Positions 19,378-29,414 are shown, counted from the first letter of the stretch. The stretch: DNA of 64,000 bases from an uncultured Helicobacter sp. (GCA_949287835.1 CASEHV010000022.1:57575-121574), one strand, 5' to 3'. Numbers and translations are program-made. Notes: generated from the sequence alone by a model not told the origin.

Positions 19378-19482
19378 GTAGCTCCTTTTACCTATCACAT
19401 TCGTATTATAGTGGATTTGAGATTCTAAATTATATAAATAAGATAATTTTTTGTTAGATTATGTAAGATTAATAAAAATTAT

Positions 19483-19515
19483 TTTTTAGAATCTTACATA
19501 GAAAGATTCTAAAAA
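19483..19515. terminator. 13-bp perfect hairpin between infB and the Dcu gene
   Basis: TTTTTAGAATCTT and AAGATTCTAAAAA form a 13-bp perfect stem with a 7-nt loop. It lies 16 bp after the infB stop on the minus strand. With its A/T-rich flanks it can act as a terminator for infB, and would give the transporter gene separate regulation. Confidence 0.55.
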
Positions 19516-19530
19516 TATAAGATTCCAAAA

Positions 19531-22317
19531 TTAAACTTCCCTCTGCTTTTCCACTTCTCTAAAGATTTCAAACTCATCTTGCACAGCTATATCATTGAAT
19601 CCATCTAGCATGATTCCACACTCATAGCCTTTGCTAACCTCTTTTACATCATCTTTAAATCGTTTGAGAGATGCTATCTTGCCACTCCATAGCACTACTC
19701 CATTTCGCAATACTCTAACGCTAAGATTACGTTCAACCTTGCCATCTACCACGACACAGCCAGCAATCACGCCTAGCTTTGCTACGCTAAAGGTCTCTCG
19801 AACGCTAACAAAGCCTACAATCTCCTCCTCTATCACAGGCGACATCATGCCACTTAGCAATGCCTTCATATCATCTAGCAAGTCATAGATAATCGAATAG
19901 CTCTTTATGGTAACGCCTAAATCCTTTGCTAGATTCTTAATCTCGCTAGTAGGTCTTACATTAAATCCCAACACGACACAATTACTACTTGCATTGGCTA
20001 AATCAAGGTCGCTTTGCGTTATGCCACCGATTCCAAAGCTAATGACATTAATCTCGACTTCTTGATTATTAAGCCCCTCAAGGCTACCTTTGATTGCCTC
20101 AAGGCTACCCTGCGTATCAGCTCTCAAAATGACAGGCACACTTTTAATCTGCCCTTTAGCGACCATGTTACTAAGCTCATCGAAAGTAACTTTCGTGCTT
20201 TTGCTAAGTTGCTTCTGCCTTAGATATGCTGCCCTTTTATTTGCCATCTCACGTGCTATGGAATCATTCTCTACCACTTGTAGCAATGCTCCTGCAAGAG
20301 GCACTTCAGATAATCCCGTGATTTGTGCCACGCCGCTAGGCTTTAGAGATTTTATGCTCCTGCCTGTGTCATCTTTTAGTGTCCTAACCTTACCATATGC
20401 AGTATCGGCTACAATGCTCTGCCCTACCTCTAAGATTCCTTGCTGGACTATGATAGTAGCCACCGAGCCTTTTCCTACCTGCTGACTTCCCTCTAGCACG
20501 ATTGCCTTTACCCTTGCACTCTCACTAGCCCTTAGCTCCAAAATCTCTGCTTGTAGTAGTATGGTCTCAAGCAAGACATCTACCCCATCACCTGTTTTCG
20601 CACTAATGGGGATAAACTCATACTCACCGCCCCAGTCCATAGGCGTGAATCCTAGCTCGGCACATTCTGCTTTTAGCTTATCTGGGTTAGCACCCTCTTT
20701 ATCCATTTTATTCATAGCGATGATGATTTGCACACCTGCAGATTTTGCATGATTTAATGCCTCTATACTTTGCTGCTTTACTCCATCATCTGCGGCGATG
20801 ACGATGATGGCAATGTCAGTTACCTGTGCGCCGCGACTTCTCATTTGTGCAAATGCCTCATGTCCGGGCGTATCGATAAAGCTAATCCACTTGCCATTTT
20901 TCTCTACCATGTAGGCACCGATGTGTTGCGTTATGCCACCTGCCTCGCTACTTGCTATACGTGAGTTTCTTATATAATCTAGCAGAGAGGTTTTACCATG
21001 GTCTACATGTCCCATGATAGTTACCACAGGAGGTCTCTCTACCAACTCACTCTCATCTATCTCCTCGTCATAGTCTATTAGCTGGGCGTTTTGCTGGATT
21101 GTTACCTCGATATTATACTCGTTTGCTAGAATCTCAATAGTATCTTTGTCTAGGAAGTCATTTTTTAGCATTTTCACACCTAGCAAAAATAGCTTTCCTA
21201 GCACATTTCCTAATTCTAGATTCGCTTTCTCGGCAAATTCATATACCCGTATCTCCTCTGGCAATACCAACGAAGTAACCGCCTCGCTGCCCCTATTTCT
21301 ATTTGAGCGATTTTTTTTACCCCTGCCTTTTGAAGTCCTAGCGATAGAGCCTTCTTTCACCCATGGGCTATAACGATTAATCTTTACTTTATCATTGACG
21401 CGACTCTTCTCTACCCTCTCATCATCAACTTGCACTTCGTCTTTCATATCCTCATAGAGGTCTATCATCATAACTTCTTCAAAGTCATCGTCATAGCCAC
21501 TACTTCCCATGCCCCTCTCCATAGCGATGACATGTGAGCCGCCTTTTTGTTGCTTTTGACTAGGGGCTTTTTCTTTTTTCTTGTTCTTTTCTTTTCTTTC
21601 TACGCTTTTTAGGCTATCTAGTAGCATGACGGCGTTATTTTTTGTGTTTGATTCTGTGCTTTTAGGTGATGAATCATTCTTGCTAATAACTCTTATGGCA
21701 CTAATTTTTGGTTTTTTAATCTGGCTTGGCTCTATGCCTTGCGGGATTAGCATATCACTTAGCTTTTGATGAGTTACTACCTGCTCTTTGCTCTCCTCTT
21801 TTTTCTCTATTACTTCTTCTTTTTGTTCTTCTTTTTGAGGCTCTTCTTTGATGACTTCTTTAATTTCCTCTTTTATGCTCTCTTGCTTTTCACTCTCTTT
21901 TGGTTTAGATTCTTGGGCGCCTTTGATGATTTGAAAGCCTTTTCTCTCCGGCTTTTTAATCTCAGTTGCTATTACCGCTTCCTTTGTCTCTAGCATCACT
22001 ATTTCATCGATTTCTATTTTTTCAGCCTTTTTTTCTTCTTTTTTTGTAGGCTCTTTTTTTTCATCAGTGTTTTCTGCTTTCTTTTTGCCTACACGTTTTG
22101 GCTTTTCGACTTTCTTTTGAGTTTCTTTTTTACCAGCATCTTTATCATAATCGGGTTTTATGCCATGTAGGATATAGGTGCTAAGTGTTTGTGCCTCTTC
22201 GGCATTTAGCTTTTGTCTCTCACTAAATCCAATTTCTTTTGCCCTTTCTATGACTATTTTATGATTCCTGGCAATATCTGCCGCAATGTCTTTTAAAGTG
22301 AATTCGCCTTGTTGCAT
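19531..22317 (-). CDS. infB: Translation initiation factor IF-2
   Basis: IF-2 is the GTPase that places fMet-tRNA on the 30S subunit. The 928-residue protein has a long Lys/Glu-rich low-complexity N-terminal half (about residues 55-330), typical of IF-2, then the G domain with GHVDHGKTS near residue 435, DTPGHEAF and NKMDK, and the C-terminal domains ending [11 protein letters not shown]. The start overlaps the end of ylxR by 25 bp and has GAGGAG upstream, so translation is probably coupled. In the relatives I know, rbfA and rimP commonly follow infB. Here a terminator-like hairpin and a transporter follow instead. Confidence 0.97.
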   Translation of the reverse strand: MQQGEFTLKDIAADIARNHKIVIERAKEIGFSERQKLNAEEAQTLSTYILHGIKPDYDKDAGKKETQKKVEKPKRVGKKKAENTDEKKEPTKKEEKKAEKIEIDEIVMLETKEAVIATEIKKPERKGFQIIKGAQESKPKESEKQESIKEEIKEVIKEEPQKEEQKEEVIEKKEESKEQVVTHQKLSDMLIPQGIEPSQIKKPKISAIRVISKNDSSPKSTESNTKNNAVMLLDSLKSVERKEKNKKKEKAPSQKQQKGGSHVIAMERGMGSSGYDDDFEEVMMIDLYEDMKDEVQVDDERVEKSRVNDKVKINRYSPWVKEGSIARTSKGRGKKNRSNRNRGSEAVTSLVLPEEIRVYEFAEKANLELGNVLGKLFLLGVKMLKNDFLDKDTIEILANEYNIEVTIQQNAQLIDYDEEIDESELVERPPVVTIMGHVDHGKTSLLDYIRNSRIASSEAGGITQHIGAYMVEKNGKWISFIDTPGHEAFAQMRSRGAQVTDIAIIVIAADDGVKQQSIEALNHAKSAGVQIIIAMNKMDKEGANPDKLKAECAELGFTPMDWGGEYEFIPISAKTGDGVDVLLETILLQAEILELRASESARVKAIVLEGSQQVGKGSVATIIVQQGILEVGQSIVADTAYGKVRTLKDDTGRSIKSLKPSGVAQITGLSEVPLAGALLQVVENDSIAREMANKRAAYLRQKQLSKSTKVTFDELSNMVAKGQIKSVPVILRADTQGSLEAIKGSLEGLNNQEVEINVISFGIGGITQSDLDLANASSNCVVLGFNVRPTSEIKNLAKDLGVTIKSYSIIYDLLDDMKALLSGMMSPVIEEEIVGFVSVRETFSVAKLGVIAGCVVVDGKVERNLSVRVLRNGVVLWSGKIASLKRFKDDVKEVSKGYECGIMLDGFNDIAVQDEFEIFREVEKQREV

Positions 22318-22565
22318 GTCTGCACTATCTCCTCAAAGTCTCTCTCTAAACCATTTTTTACAATTCTCTTTATGCTTTTGAATGCCCTATGTTTATTCTC
22401 CAAGCACTCATGACATATATAAAAGCTACGACCCGCACCGTTATAAAGCTCAAGTAGATTTGTCTGATAGCGAAATCTTATCAAATCCTTTTGCAATATC
22501 TTTCCTCTACAACACACACATGTCCTAATGCTCCTTTGAGAATAGAATTTTTTTACAGCAATCAT
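22293..22565 (-). CDS. ylxR: YlxR family (DUF448) RNA-binding protein
   Basis: This 90-residue basic protein has the YlxR signature near the N-terminus: RTCVCCRGKILQKDLIRF, then a short beta-rich core with GAGRSFYICHECLENKH. Family members are small, nucleic-acid-binding proteins usually encoded beside nusA/infB. They are thought to influence transcription or RNase P, but the role is not settled. It overlaps infB and starts 2 bp after thrB ends. Confidence 0.85.
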   Translation of the reverse strand: MIAVKKFYSQRSIRTCVCCRGKILQKDLIRFRYQTNLLELYNGAGRSFYICHECLENKHRAFKSIKRIVKNGLERDFEEIVQTCNKANSL

Positions 22566-22567
22566 GC

Positions 22568-23458
22568 TTACCTCTCAAGCTTAACACCATCATTATCAAA
22601 ATCAAGAGATAAAACTTTAAATCTAGGGAATTTCTCACTAAGCCTCCTAGCCAAAGATTTTGCATCATCGCAGTAGCATAGATTAAAGATAGTAGAGCCA
22701 CTGCCAGATAGAGTACTCATTAATGCCCCGTTGCTTAAGGCTACCTGCTGCACTTTGAAAAGTAGTGGGTAACTCTCCATTCGCTTGTTTTGGTGCATAC
22801 TATCCTCCGTGCTATCACGCAGTAAATCCCATCTCTCATGGCTAAATGCTAGTGCTAATACGCTAGAGCGAGAGAGATTGAAAACGCAGTCTTTGACGCT
22901 ATATACCTTTGGCAGGACACTTCGCGATTTTTTTGTAGACATGGGACGATTTGGAATCACGACTACACCCTTTACGCTTTTTGGCATAGAGGAACGCATA
23001 TTTACAACACTATTTTTCCCCTTTTCCCTCTTTACAAAACTAGCATTGAATCCCCCAAAGGTCGCAGGGGTAATATTATCTGGGTGCTTCTCATAGTGCA
23101 GAGCGATATTTAACACTTCCTCTTTGTCTGGAATGATTCCAGCCATTTTATAGGCACTAAAGACTGCACCCACAATAATGGCACTAGATGAGCCTAGCCC
23201 TCGTGAAATGGGAATATTATTCTGAAAGTTAAAGGAGAAACTTGCATTGCCATTTAGGCTTTTATAGACATTGTTAAAGACTTTGACAAAGGTGTTGTTG
23301 TAGAGTAGATTGGAGTTATTAGCCCCCTCGCCTGTTACGACAACGCTTTGGGTATTTGATTCTACAATGCTAAAGTAATTCCTAAAATCTAGGGACAATC
23401 CCAGACAATCAAAGCCCGGTCCTAAATTAGCACTTGTCGCTGGCACAGAAAAGTTCAA
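22568..23458 (-). CDS. thrB: Homoserine kinase
   Basis: ThrB phosphorylates L-homoserine with ATP in threonine synthesis. The 296-residue GHMP-family protein begins MNFSVPATSANLGPGFDCLG, has the nucleotide-binding loop PISRGLGSSSAIIVGA, the LNIALHYEKHPDNITPATFGG region and a C-terminal LMSTLSGSGSTIFNL. The likely initiation codon is TTG at 23458, with GGAG 8 nt upstream. It precedes ylxR and infB in one transcriptional unit, as known in Helicobacter. Confidence 0.95.
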   Translation of the reverse strand: MNFSVPATSANLGPGFDCLGLSLDFRNYFSIVESNTQSVVVTGEGANNSNLLYNNTFVKVFNNVYKSLNGNASFSFNFQNNIPISRGLGSSSAIIVGAVFSAYKMAGIIPDKEEVLNIALHYEKHPDNITPATFGGFNASFVKREKGKNSVVNMRSSMPKSVKGVVVIPNRPMSTKKSRSVLPKVYSVKDCVFNLSRSSVLALAFSHERWDLLRDSTEDSMHQNKRMESYPLLFKVQQVALSNGALMSTLSGSGSTIFNLCYCDDAKSLARRLSEKFPRFKVLSLDFDNDGVKLER

Positions 23459-23497
23459 GTAAAAAACTCCATAAATAAAATAATTATAGCAAAGAAT

Positions 23498-23965
23498 CTA
23501 ATAAAACAACCGCCACGCTACAAACAACATAATATTAAAAAAACAACAAAACGCACATGATACTATAAAACTAAGGATTCCAATCCATAAGCGATTGTAG
23601 CCGAAGTTTTTTCGCTTTTTATGCGGTTTGCTACTAATTATGGTAAAGATATAGAAAATTAGCATAATAGTGCTACTAAAAAAACTCAAAATCACCTGTG
23701 AATTAACACTTGAAATCAGCAGTATGGAATCTAAATCCCCGCTTGTAATAAAAAATAGCGAGATAAAGCAGGAAATAACCCATGATAGCCAAATCTTAAA
23801 ACTCAAAAATTTGTAGGTAGAAAATACATTGATTAATAATAAGGCACAGATAAATAAAGCACAAGGCAGGGCATAAGAGATGATATTATCCCTAGCAAGG
23901 ATAGATATGGAATCTAGGCTAATGCTATCTGTGAGTAATAATAAGGTTTTTGTGAAATTATCCAT
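23498..23965 (-). CDS. Hypothetical integral membrane protein
   Basis: I do not recognise this 155-residue protein. It has four hydrophobic segments long enough to span the membrane (about residues 30-48, 58-77, 85-110 and 127-153) and a basic cytoplasmic-type loop SSKPHKKRKNFGYNR between the third and fourth. Its ATG overlaps the stop codon of the upstream maf gene (TAATG), so the two are translationally coupled. A link to surface glycosylation or flagellar biogenesis is only suggested by this coupling. Confidence 0.6.
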   Translation of the reverse strand: MDNFTKTLLLLTDSISLDSISILARDNIISYALPCALFICALLLINVFSTYKFLSFKIWLSWVISCFISLFFITSGDLDSILLISSVNSQVILSFFSSTIMLIFYIFTIISSKPHKKRKNFGYNRLWIGILSFIVSCAFCCFFNIMLFVAWRLFY

Positions 23966-26871
23966 TATCCTAGCTCCGAAAAATCCTCTATCATGCCATC
24001 AAGAGATTCTAAAAAGAGTTTCCGCATTATATCAAAATGCTCTTTGCTAAGATTCCTAGCAAAAAGACTTGATTTTATCATCGCAAGACATAGATGCAGG
24101 ACACTCCCCTCAAGCATGATGAGGTTTTTATCTTTATTTATATATCTGTGTAGCAAATATAAAGCCTTATCTGTGAATATAAACATGCTAGATATTGAAT
24201 GCTGTTTTTTTGTATTTTGCGATTTTGTGTTTTGTGTGGAATCTTGATTATTGTGTTGCTTAGAATCTGTTTTTGTTTTGTTGGAATCTAGATTCTGTGT
24301 TTCTTTATGGGATTCCGTCATTCTGAGTGATAGCGAAGAATCTTTTGAATCTAGATTCCATGTAGATGTTTCGCATTCGCTCAACATGACAGATGTGCCG
24401 TCTAACATGACGCCTATTTCCTCATTTTGACTTCTTTCCTCATTTCGAAGTTCATGCTTTATGTCATTTTGAGTTTTTTCGTCATTCTGAGCCAACGGCG
24501 AAGAATCTTTTGAATCTAAAACACTTGTCGTTCTTAATGAATGTGAAGAATCTTTTGGATTTTGTGTTTCTTTGGATTCTTTAATTTCACTTTCAGAGAT
24601 GTTTCGCATTCGCTCAACATGACCAATATCTTCACTCTCAACGCAATCTACAAAGACTTCACTCCAAAGAGATTCTATCTCACTTCTAAATTCTTTCAAT
24701 GTATCAACACAAAGGGAAGTAGCAAGATGATAATCTTTGAAATTTTGCTTTAAATGCTCTAGCTCCGCTTTTTTATCAATCTCTTTTAGCGTAAAGGAAT
24801 CCTCACTCATGCTAAGTGTGCCTTTAAACTTCATGCCATGCCCTATATTAATGACATGATTGCATGGATATAGCTTTATAGCTTGCTCGATGTTTTTTGC
24901 ACTAAGATAAAAAATATCATTGCTATACACCTCTAGCTCTCTATTGCTCTCCACCTTAAAGCAATCTTTGGGAATCTCTGCGCTCTCCTTTCCATAAAAG
25001 CTGTGTTTAGCATGTTTGCCGTAGCCTAGAATATATCCGCAGTCAAGACCGCAAAGTACGCAGTCGCTACCTAGCAAAGAGGCAAGTGCCACGCCAGCAT
25101 TCCCCACAAATGGCGCACTAAAATCTAGCACACTAAGGCTAGAATCAAGATATGCACTAGCACTCCCTGCACGCATGAAGGCATAAGATTCCATACTTAA
25201 ATCCACCGCTTTGCTATCTACCATTTGCGCGTGAATTAATGCTATATCATGTAGCCCAGCCTCTTTTAGCACATCTGCTAGATACTCCACCCTCTCAATC
25301 TCGATTTGAAAGTCTGGTTTGATTCCATGATGATTTAAAACGCTAAGTGCCGTGCCGCAGCTAAAAATAATCATTCTATCCTTGTATGCTCTAATGAAAT
25401 CAAGGCATAAATCAAGACTAGGACCATTCCCCACGACACAGATTGGTGCATTTACCTTTTTGATAGAGCCTTTTAGCATTTTGCACGATTTTAGATTCAC
25501 AAGTGCATTTAGTAGCCCTATTTTCTCGTCCTCATAGCTACCCCAGCCACGCATGGCAGCCTTTTTTTGCTTTTCTAGTATGCCTTGCAGATTTTTGACA
25601 TTTATAGAATCATAGTGCTTTAACTCTAGGGATAAAAAGCTATTTGTTACCTTTTGATTATGGATAATGGTGCTAATGAATGCCTCGTTGTATTCCTTTA
25701 TGGCGATAAAGCAGGCATCATGATTGATATTTGCAAAGAGCCTTTCGTAATCAAGGAAATAAAGCGAGATTCTAAATAAATCGATATTTTCCTCATAGAT
25801 TAGCAGTGAGTGGAATCTGTATCCGCACTCTAGCAACTCTTGCAGGAAAATTCCTCCCATGAGACCATATATTGCCGTGTGTGGCAGGAATTTCTGAGTG
25901 CTAAATGTCTCTGTTAGATTTTTTATAAGGCTTAGTGTGGGGATTTGCGTATTTAGAAAAGAATCTTTTTTGTTGTTTTGAGTGTTAGGCGTAGATTCTG
26001 TTTGTGTGGTTTTGTTGTTTGGATTCTGATTTGTGTTTTGTGAGTTTGTGTTTTGTGTGGAATCTTGATTATTGTGTTGCTTAGAATCTGTTTTTGTTTT
26101 GTTTGAATCTAGATTCTGTATTTCTTTATGGGATTCCGTCATTCTGAGTGGTAGCGAAGAATCCTTTGAATCTAGATTCCATGTAGATGTTTCGCTTTCG
26201 CTCAACATGACGTCTGTTCCGTCTAACATGACAGATATTTCCTCATTTTGACTTATTTCCTCATTTCTAAGTTCATGTTTTATGTCATTTTGACTTCTTG
26301 CGTCATTCTGAGGCGTAAGCGAAGAATCTTTAGAATCTAAAAGATTTGTCATTCTGAACGAATGTGAAGAATCTTTAAAATCTTGATTCTGTATTATATT
26401 GTCTTTGGAATCCATAGATGTTTCACTTTTGTTTTTAACATGACTAGATGATATTTTGTCGCCGTGAGATATTTCATATTCATGAGATGTTACGCACTCT
26501 GCCCCTGATATGATGTCATCATTATCAAACATATCTTTTAGTCCCAGCTTTATGCCATTTTTTAGAATCTCATTTACGCCCCTGCCTGTGAGTGGGAATC
26601 TTTTTTCATCAAAAAATAATGATGAGGGATTGAAGTTTAAAGATAGATTCCATTTTGCATTTTTTAGCGGCTCTTTTGAAAGGTCTCTGTGAGAATCTAG
26701 CATACTTGATTGTCCGCTGACTATGGGATATAGCATACTTTTATTAGCTAGATTAATAATGTTTATGCCATGTTTATCTATGTTTAGATTGTAGTGCTGT
26801 GGAGGCTTTGTCAATGCAGAGAAAAGTTTAGGATTATAAGCAGAGAAAAACTGCATATTCCTATGATACAT
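23965..26871 (-). CDS. Maf/MptE-like (DUF115) motility-associated glycosyltransferase with two repeat-derived inserts
   Basis: Motility-accessory (Maf) proteins are associated with glycosylation of flagellin by nonulosonic acids in Campylobacter and Helicobacter. The core of this 968-residue protein, about residues 470-720, has the DUF115/MptE-like signature CVVGNGPSLDLCLDFIRAY, the HHGIKPDFQIEIERVEYL segment and a glycine-rich part with VGNAGVALASLLGSD. The N-terminal Maf region is at about 1-120 and 290-470. Two low-complexity stretches, about residues 165-275 and 772-882, are translations of a duplicated repeat-rich DNA segment and are rich in Asp, Ser, Asn and Gln. They have no place in the usual fold. 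Known Maf proteins are around 600-700 residues, so the inserts explain the extra length. The frame is open throughout, so it is not an obvious pseudogene. Confidence 0.82.
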   Translation of the reverse strand: MYHRNMQFFSAYNPKLFSALTKPPQHYNLNIDKHGINIINLANKSMLYPIVSGQSSMLDSHRDLSKEPLKNAKWNLSLNFNPSSLFFDEKRFPLTGRGVNEILKNGIKLGLKDMFDNDDIISGAECVTSHEYEISHGDKISSSHVKNKSETSMDSKDNIIQNQDFKDSSHSFRMTNLLDSKDSSLTPQNDARSQNDIKHELRNEEISQNEEISVMLDGTDVMLSESETSTWNLDSKDSSLPLRMTESHKEIQNLDSNKTKTDSKQHNNQDSTQNTNSQNTNQNPNNKTTQTESTPNTQNNKKDSFLNTQIPTLSLIKNLTETFSTQKFLPHTAIYGLMGGIFLQELLECGYRFHSLLIYEENIDLFRISLYFLDYERLFANINHDACFIAIKEYNEAFISTIIHNQKVTNSFLSLELKHYDSINVKNLQGILEKQKKAAMRGWGSYEDEKIGLLNALVNLKSCKMLKGSIKKVNAPICVVGNGPSLDLCLDFIRAYKDRMIIFSCGTALSVLNHHGIKPDFQIEIERVEYLADVLKEAGLHDIALIHAQMVDSKAVDLSMESYAFMRAGSASAYLDSSLSVLDFSAPFVGNAGVALASLLGSDCVLCGLDCGYILGYGKHAKHSFYGKESAEIPKDCFKVESNRELEVYSNDIFYLSAKNIEQAIKLYPCNHVINIGHGMKFKGTLSMSEDSFTLKEIDKKAELEHLKQNFKDYHLATSLCVDTLKEFRSEIESLWSEVFVDCVESEDIGHVERMRNISESEIKESKETQNPKDSSHSLRTTSVLDSKDSSPLAQNDEKTQNDIKHELRNEERSQNEEIGVMLDGTSVMLSECETSTWNLDSKDSSLSLRMTESHKETQNLDSNKTKTDSKQHNNQDSTQNTKSQNTKKQHSISSMFIFTDKALYLLHRYINKDKNLIMLEGSVLHLCLAMIKSSLFARNLSKEHFDIMRKLFLESLDGMIEDFSELG
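24224..24556. repeat. Long direct repeat, copy 1, within maf
   Basis: About 333 bp that match 26045-26377 without gaps, at an offset of exactly 1821 bp. The segment contains class A hairpin repeats at 24317-24343 and 24481-24508 and an inverted class B hairpin at 24365-24390. It encodes residues 772-882 of the Maf-like protein. Many single-base differences lie toward its right end, while the first 150 bp are nearly identical. Confidence 0.9.
26045..26377. repeat. Long direct repeat, copy 2, within maf
   Basis: The partner of the copy at 24224-24556, in the same orientation and the same reading frame. It holds class A hairpins at about 26138-26164 and 26302-26329 and a class B hairpin at about 26186-26211. 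It encodes residues 165-275. The 1821-bp offset is 607 codons, so recombination between copies would delete the catalytic core in frame. Confidence 0.9.
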
Positions 26872-26928
26872 GATTTGGATTCTATCCTCTAGGGATAGCT
26901 CTTTGTCCTTACGCTCTATGATAGTCCC

Positions 26929-27708
26929 TTATTGCTTGAGTTTTAAGTCCCATTTCTCTAAAATCTTATCATACTCGCCACTCTCTTTTAGCTCCTTGAT
27001 TGCCGCATTGATTTTCTCTAAAAGCTCGGGATATTTATTTTTATCCACCGCTATGGATAGCCCCTCACTACCATCTGACTCCTCATAGAATCCTACTAAG
27101 TCATCATTTTCTTTCAAATATCCTACTGCAGTGGCAGAATCTGCGGTTATAAAATCAACTTTTTTACTTTTTAGATTCATCACCGCACCAAAGATACTAT
27201 CGCTAGGCACGACGGCTAGACTATAATCTGGTGCCATTTTTCTCACTGCTTGCTCTTGCACCGTGCCTACATATACACCTGCCTTCTTGCCTTTGATAGA
27301 ATCTTTATCTGTAAGGCTAGGGTCATCTTTTCGCTTGATATATAGAGTTTTACCCTCATAGTAGGGAATGCTAAAATCAACCTGCTTTCGCCTCTCATCT
27401 GTGGCACTCATACCAGAGATTATCATGTCAATCTTGTTTGACTTAAGTGCCAGAATGAGAGCATCAAAACTCATGTGATTTAGTGTATATGTGAATCCGA
27501 CTTTCTTTGAAATCGCATCGATAATATCCACATCAAAGCCGACAATCTCATTATCCTTCTTAAACTCAAAGGGCTGATACTCCGCATTCATACCCACGCG
27601 AATGTTTTGCTTACCAGAATCACCCGCCTGTTTGGAATCCTTAGAATCCCCACACGCTATAAAAAACAACGACATAAAGCCCAGCATTAAAGCTAACATT
27701 CTATACAT
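26929..27708 (-). CDS. Amino-acid ABC transporter substrate-binding lipoprotein (paralogue 1)
   Basis: A periplasmic solute-binding protein of the polar amino acid family. The 259-residue precursor has a lipoprotein signal ending in the lipobox FIAC (MYRMLALMLGFMSLFFIACG). The binding fold follows: RVGMNAEYQPFEFKKDNEIV, GFDVDIIDAISKKVGF, SGMSATDERRKQVDFSIPYY and VGTVQEQAVRKM. The start at 27708 is supported by AAAAGGAG five nt upstream. It is a close tandem paralogue of the next gene. No permease or ATPase gene is adjacent, so it may share a transporter encoded elsewhere. The ligand (arginine, glutamine or cystine type) cannot be told from sequence alone. Confidence 0.88.
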   Translation of the reverse strand: MYRMLALMLGFMSLFFIACGDSKDSKQAGDSGKQNIRVGMNAEYQPFEFKKDNEIVGFDVDIIDAISKKVGFTYTLNHMSFDALILALKSNKIDMIISGMSATDERRKQVDFSIPYYEGKTLYIKRKDDPSLTDKDSIKGKKAGVYVGTVQEQAVRKMAPDYSLAVVPSDSIFGAVMNLKSKKVDFITADSATAVGYLKENDDLVGFYEESDGSEGLSIAVDKNKYPELLEKINAAIKELKESGEYDKILEKWDLKLKQ

Positions 27709-27834
27709 GAAAACTCCTTTTAGACTTTTCCCTATTCTACACCAAAATTTGATAAAGATAAAATGAAAAATCCGATAAAATCTCATTATGTAACAAAACT
27801 ATCATTTAATGCTACTTTTATGAGTTACTTAAAG

Positions 27835-28599
27835 TTATTTCAAGTCCCATTTTTCTAAAATCTTATCATATTCGCCACTTTCTCGTAGCTCTTTGATAGC
27901 CTTATTGACACTCTCTAGTAGCTCTGGTTGTTTGCCTTTATCAAATGCCACAGACAACCCCTCGCTACCATCTGGCTCCTCATAGAATCCTATCAAGTCA
28001 TCATTTTCTTTCAAATATCCTACCGCAGTGGCAGCATCAGCCGCGGCGACATCTACCTTTTTATTTTTAAGATTCAGTATAGCTCCAAAGATATTTTCAC
28101 TTGTTACTATGTCGATATTGTAGTCTTTCTTAATCTTTAATAGCCCTTGCTCTTGCACCGTGCCTATGTAGACGCCGACTTTTTTGTTTTTAAGAGAATC
28201 TTTATCCACTATATCTGTGCTTTCTTTTCGCTTGATATATAGGGTTTTACCTTCATAGTAGGGAATGCTAAAATCAACCTGCTTTCGCCTCTCATCTGTG
28301 GCACTCATGCTAGAGATGACCATGTCGATTTTGCCACCCTTTAGTGCGACTACGAACGCATCAAAAGTCATGTTTGTAATCTCATAATCAAAGCCAGCTT
28401 TTTTAGCGATAGCATCTAGCATATCTACGTCAAAGCCTATGACCTTCCCGTCCTTTTTAAACTCAAATGGGGGATAATCCACCTCCATGCCCACACGCAC
28501 CACTTTCTTGCCATCTTTAGAATCTGAACTCTTAGAATCCCCACACGCTATAAAAAACAACGACATAAAGCAAAGTAGCCAAGCCAACAATCTATACAT
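27835..28599 (-). CDS. Amino-acid ABC transporter substrate-binding lipoprotein (paralogue 2)
   Basis: This 254-residue lipoprotein precursor has lipobox FIAC and RVGMEVDYPPFEFKKDGKVI, GFDVDMLDAIAKKAGF, SSMSATDERRKQVDFSIPYY and VGTVQEQGLLKI. It matches paralogue 1 closely over its whole length, which indicates tandem duplication. Differences concentrate in the ligand-contacting parts, so ligand preference may have diverged. The ATG at 28599 has a complementary AAAAGGA upstream. It lies between hypB and paralogue 1 on the same strand, with a spacer of about 126 bp to paralogue 1. Confidence 0.88.
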   Translation of the reverse strand: MYRLLAWLLCFMSLFFIACGDSKSSDSKDGKKVVRVGMEVDYPPFEFKKDGKVIGFDVDMLDAIAKKAGFDYEITNMTFDAFVVALKGGKIDMVISSMSATDERRKQVDFSIPYYEGKTLYIKRKESTDIVDKDSLKNKKVGVYIGTVQEQGLLKIKKDYNIDIVTSENIFGAILNLKNKKVDVAAADAATAVGYLKENDDLIGFYEEPDGSEGLSVAFDKGKQPELLESVNKAIKELRESGEYDKILEKWDLK

Positions 28600-28667
28600 A
28601 AACGTCCTTTTAGAAAATTGCAATCATTTTACACTAGATTTTTGGGTTTTCATACATATATTGCCAC

Positions 28668-29354
28668 TCACTTAAAAATATAGCTACTGCTATACCCCTC
28701 TTTTTTTAGACTTTGAATCTTTTCTTTGAATCTTTGTATGCTATCTGCGTCTTTATTGCTAATCTCTAATATTTCTATGCCATTTCGCAATGTGTCTAAA
28801 TCCTCTCTTACGCGATTTAAATCAAAATTGAAATACTCTTTCATATCTGCCTTTGTGATTAATACTAAATCCGCGCAAAGAAACATGGAAGGGTATTTCA
28901 AGACTTTATCGCTACCCTCTGGCACACTTAATAAGACGATATTCACATTAGCACCCAAGTCATAACTAGCGGGGCATACGAGATTGCCTACATTCTCTAT
29001 AAATATAAAATCGCTTTTATCAAATCTATCATCGTCCTCTAGGGATTGTGTAATGTTTAGAATCATCTTTGCCTCTAGGTGGCAGGCTTCCCCTGTGGTT
29101 ATTTGTCTTGCTAGGATTCCCTTTGCCTCTAGTCTGTCTGCATCTCTATTTGTCTCTAAGTCTCCCTCTATGACGCAAAATCTCATATCGCTAGATTCAC
29201 TTAGAGATTCAAGCAATGAGGTCTTGCCGCTACCTGGGCTACTCATGAGATTTATCACGAATTTATTATGCTTTTTATAAAAGTCTCTTAGGATATTTGC
29301 ATTTTTGTCATTAGTGCTTAAAATCCGTTCTTTAATATGTAGTGTGGTCTGCAT
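28668..29354 (-). CDS. hypB: Hydrogenase/urease nickel incorporation GTPase HypB
   Basis: HypB is a SIMIBI-class GTPase that supplies nickel to hydrogenase, and in Helicobacter also to urease. The 228-residue protein shows the P-loop SSPGSGKTSL (about residues 37-46), the EGDLETNRDADRL switch region, the metal-site motif TTGEACHLEA and the IENVGNLVCP segment with its conserved Cys, then the guanine-specificity motif TKAD. As in H. pylori, there is no N-terminal CxxCGC nickel site. hypA and hypC are not beside it. It is divergent from telA, with a 60-bp shared intergenic region, and near the urease accessory genes. Confidence 0.95.
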   Translation of the reverse strand: MQTTLHIKERILSTNDKNANILRDFYKKHNKFVINLMSSPGSGKTSLLESLSESSDMRFCVIEGDLETNRDADRLEAKGILARQITTGEACHLEAKMILNITQSLEDDDRFDKSDFIFIENVGNLVCPASYDLGANVNIVLLSVPEGSDKVLKYPSMFLCADLVLITKADMKEYFNFDLNRVREDLDTLRNGIEILEISNKDADSIQRFKEKIQSLKKEGYSSSYIFK

Positions 29355-29381
29355 GGCATTCCTTGTATAAATTATTAGTTG

Positions 29382-29387
29382 TATAAT
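29382..29387 (+). promoter_or_regulatory. Probable -10 element of telA-ureEFGH
   Basis: TATAAT lies 28 bp before the telA start in the 60-bp hypB-telA intergenic region. A strong Shine-Dalgarno AAAAAGGAG follows. Since ureE-H follow telA with short gaps, this may drive all five genes. Confidence 0.5.
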
Positions 29388-29414
29388 ACCAGCAGATGAT
29401 AAAAAGGAGAATAC

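Noticed and set aside
20090..20485. Open frame of about 131 codons opposite infB
   Set aside because: Antisense shadow of the conserved C-terminal part of IF-2, without a ribosome site or recognisable motif.
22785..23096. Open frame of about 103 codons opposite thrB
   Set aside because: Shadow frame of a conserved gene on the other strand.
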